From: an uncultured Lachnospiraceae bacterium
GTDB taxonomy: Bacteria; Bacillota; Clostridia; Lachnospirales; Lachnospiraceae
Assembly (NCBI GenBank): GCA_947632555.1
Contig: CANRPU010000009.1
Location: forward strand, 1 to 64,000
Direction of reading: 5' to 3'
Length of the DNA stretch: 64,000 nucleotides
How positions within the stretch are numbered: position 1 is the stretch's first letter; every line of letters begins with the position of its first letter. The notes below the pieces were generated by a model. The model saw nothing but the letters and a program-made list of their open reading frames with translations, searched no databases and was not told the DNA's origin. This document shows, in pieces, positions 63,107 through 64,000 of the stretch. The position numbers and the translations under genes are program-made.

Positions 63107-64000
63107 ATGGCTAATCGTGAAGAGAAACGCAATCTGGAAACTATCCCTGTAGGCACTCTGGGCATGATCGCCCTGGAAGGCTGCCTTCCGCTGGGAAAAC
63201 AAATCGACCAATATCTGGTAAAATGGAGAACCGAACGGGAAAACGAGCATAAGAACAGCCTTGCCTTTTCGGGTTATCAGCGCCCCTCCTATCTGATCGG
63301 CGCCAAGGTACCCCGTTTTGGTTCCGGCGAAGCAAAGGGCATGATCCTGGAATCCGTGCGCGGCTGCGATCTGTATCTTCTGGTAGACGTGGCCAACTAC
63401 AGCCTGACCTATTCCCTGTGCGGTCACGAAAACCACATGTCCCCGGATGACCACTATCAGGATCTGAAACGGATCATCGCGGCGGTAGGCGGTAAGGCCA
63501 GAAGGATCACCGTTATCATGCCGTTCCTTTACGAAAGCCGTCAGCATAAAAGAACCGCGCGCGAATCCCTGGACTGCGCGCTGGCACTGCAGGAGCTGGT
63601 CCACATGGGCGTGGACAATATCATCACCTTTGACGCGCACGACCCCAGAGTGCAGAACGCCATCCCGCTGCACGGCTTTGAAACCGTACAGCCCGCCTAT
63701 CAGTTCATCAAAGGCCTGCTGCGCCATGTCAATGACTTACAGATAGACTCCGGCCATATGATGGTCATCAGCCCGGACGAAGGCGGTATGTCCAGAGCCA
63801 TTTATATCGCCAATGTACTGGGGCTGGATATGGGCATGTTCTATAAACGCCGGGACTATACGCGGGTAGTAAACGGACGCAATCCCATTGTAGCCCACGA
63901 GTTTCTGGGCTCCAGCGTGGAAGGCAAGGATATGATCATCATTGACGATATGATCTCTTCCGGTGAAAGCGTACTGGAGGTAGCGGCTGCCCTGAAGGAG
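63107..64000 (+). CDS. prs: Ribose-phosphate pyrophosphokinase, 3' end missing
   Basis: The first 298 codons are present and the frame is open at the window edge. PRPP synthetase makes phosphoribosyl pyrophosphate from ribose-5-phosphate and ATP. The PRPP-binding loop VIIDDMISSGES-like IIIDDMISSGES is near residue 282, and ITFDAHDPRVQNAI and ISPDEGGMSRA are typical. Where standard enzymes read RQDRK it has PFLYESRQHKRTARESL, and its N-terminus is about 60 residues longer than the ordinary 315-residue form. PRPP would feed pncB and the pyr and gua pathways. It follows the loader gene by 21 bases. Confidence 0.85.
   Translation, partial: MANREEKRNLETIPVGTLGMIALEGCLPLGKQIDQYLVKWRTERENEHKNSLAFSGYQRPSYLIGAKVPRFGSGEAKGMILESVRGCDLYLLVDVANYSLTYSLCGHENHMSPDDHYQDLKRIIAAVGGKARRITVIMPFLYESRQHKRTARESLDCALALQELVHMGVDNIITFDAHDPRVQNAIPLHGFETVQPAYQFIKGLLRHVNDLQIDSGHMMVISPDEGGMSRAIYIANVLGLDMGMFYKRRDYTRVVNGRNPIVAHEFLGSSVEGKDMIIIDDMISSGESVLEVAAALKE

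Noticed and set aside
1..64000. CRISPR arrays, tRNA or rRNA genes, insertion sequences, prophage
   Set aside because: I saw no regularly spaced direct repeats, no tRNA cloverleaf with CCA, no transposase, integrase or phage structural motifs.

Overview
The window looks like chromosomal DNA from a spore-forming, probably motile member of the Clostridia, most likely a Lachnospiraceae species. The evidence for this is protein content and layout. Sporulation genes (spoIIID, a sipL-type coat morphogenesis gene, a spoIIQ-like LytM gene, spoVT, spoVG) are scattered among housekeeping genes. There is a GlgC/GlgD glycogen pair, an ileS with a T-box leader, a methyl-accepting chemotaxis protein, and a promoter of the flagellar (sigma-28/SigD) type. 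Base composition is roughly balanced. I saw no rRNA, tRNA, CRISPR array, insertion sequence, prophage or plasmid genes, so this is core genome rather than an island. About four fifths of the genes are on the minus strand.

Layout. 0-3.4 kb: guaA and an AT-rich GtrII-type glycosyltransferase gene. 3.6-12.4 kb: spoIIID, a secreted GH5 cellulase, a DEDDh exonuclease, an LTA-synthase-like sulfatase, an NlpC/P60 hydrolase, asnS and cls. 12.5-12.7 kb: an unusual run of seven small hairpins. 12.8-19.5 kb: murI, a FadR-type GntR regulator, ispE, bioY with a BirA operator, birA and a lipoprotein. 19.6-24.3 kb: sipL and the pyrC-pyrK-pyrD operon. 24.3-31 kb: a PrcB-like lipoprotein, panE-like and plsC genes, murF-ddl, a GH9-like lipoprotein and an amidohydrolase. 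31.6-37.3 kb: spoIIQ-like, an RTX-like calcium-binding protein behind a sigma-28 promoter and structured leader, a DUF368 transporter and an aconitase-family hydratase. 37.3-48.3 kb: capA-like, glgP, ileS with its T-box, a membrane protein, then a diguanylate cyclase and pncB on the plus strand. 48.4-59.1 kb: spoVT, a chemotaxis receptor, kdgK-like, a 33-residue protein, mfd, pth, spoVG, glgD and glgC. 59.4-64 kb (plus strand): murC, a DnaA-box-rich spacer, dnaD, a dnaI/dnaC-type loader and a truncated PRPP synthetase gene.

How the genes work together. Several serve the cell envelope: murI, ddl, murF and murC make peptidoglycan precursors; the NlpC/P60 enzyme cuts peptidoglycan; cls, plsC and ispE feed lipids; DUF368 recycles the undecaprenyl carrier. 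glgC, glgD and glgP build and degrade glycogen. birA and bioY form a biotin-sensing circuit. The spore genes belong to mother-cell (spoIIID, sipL) and forespore (spoIIQ-like, spoVT) programmes.

The observations most worth following up are: (1) the sigma-28-type promoter, two-hairpin leader and short reading frame in front of the calcium-binding protein; (2) seven DnaA-box-like sequences, including an exact 19-base repeat, before dnaD-dnaI; (3) the seven-hairpin cluster upstream of cls; (4) candidate operators for the GntR regulator at ispE and for an unknown factor at birA; (5) enzyme-fold proteins with altered active sites (LytM/SpoIIQ, GH9-like, aconitase-like).
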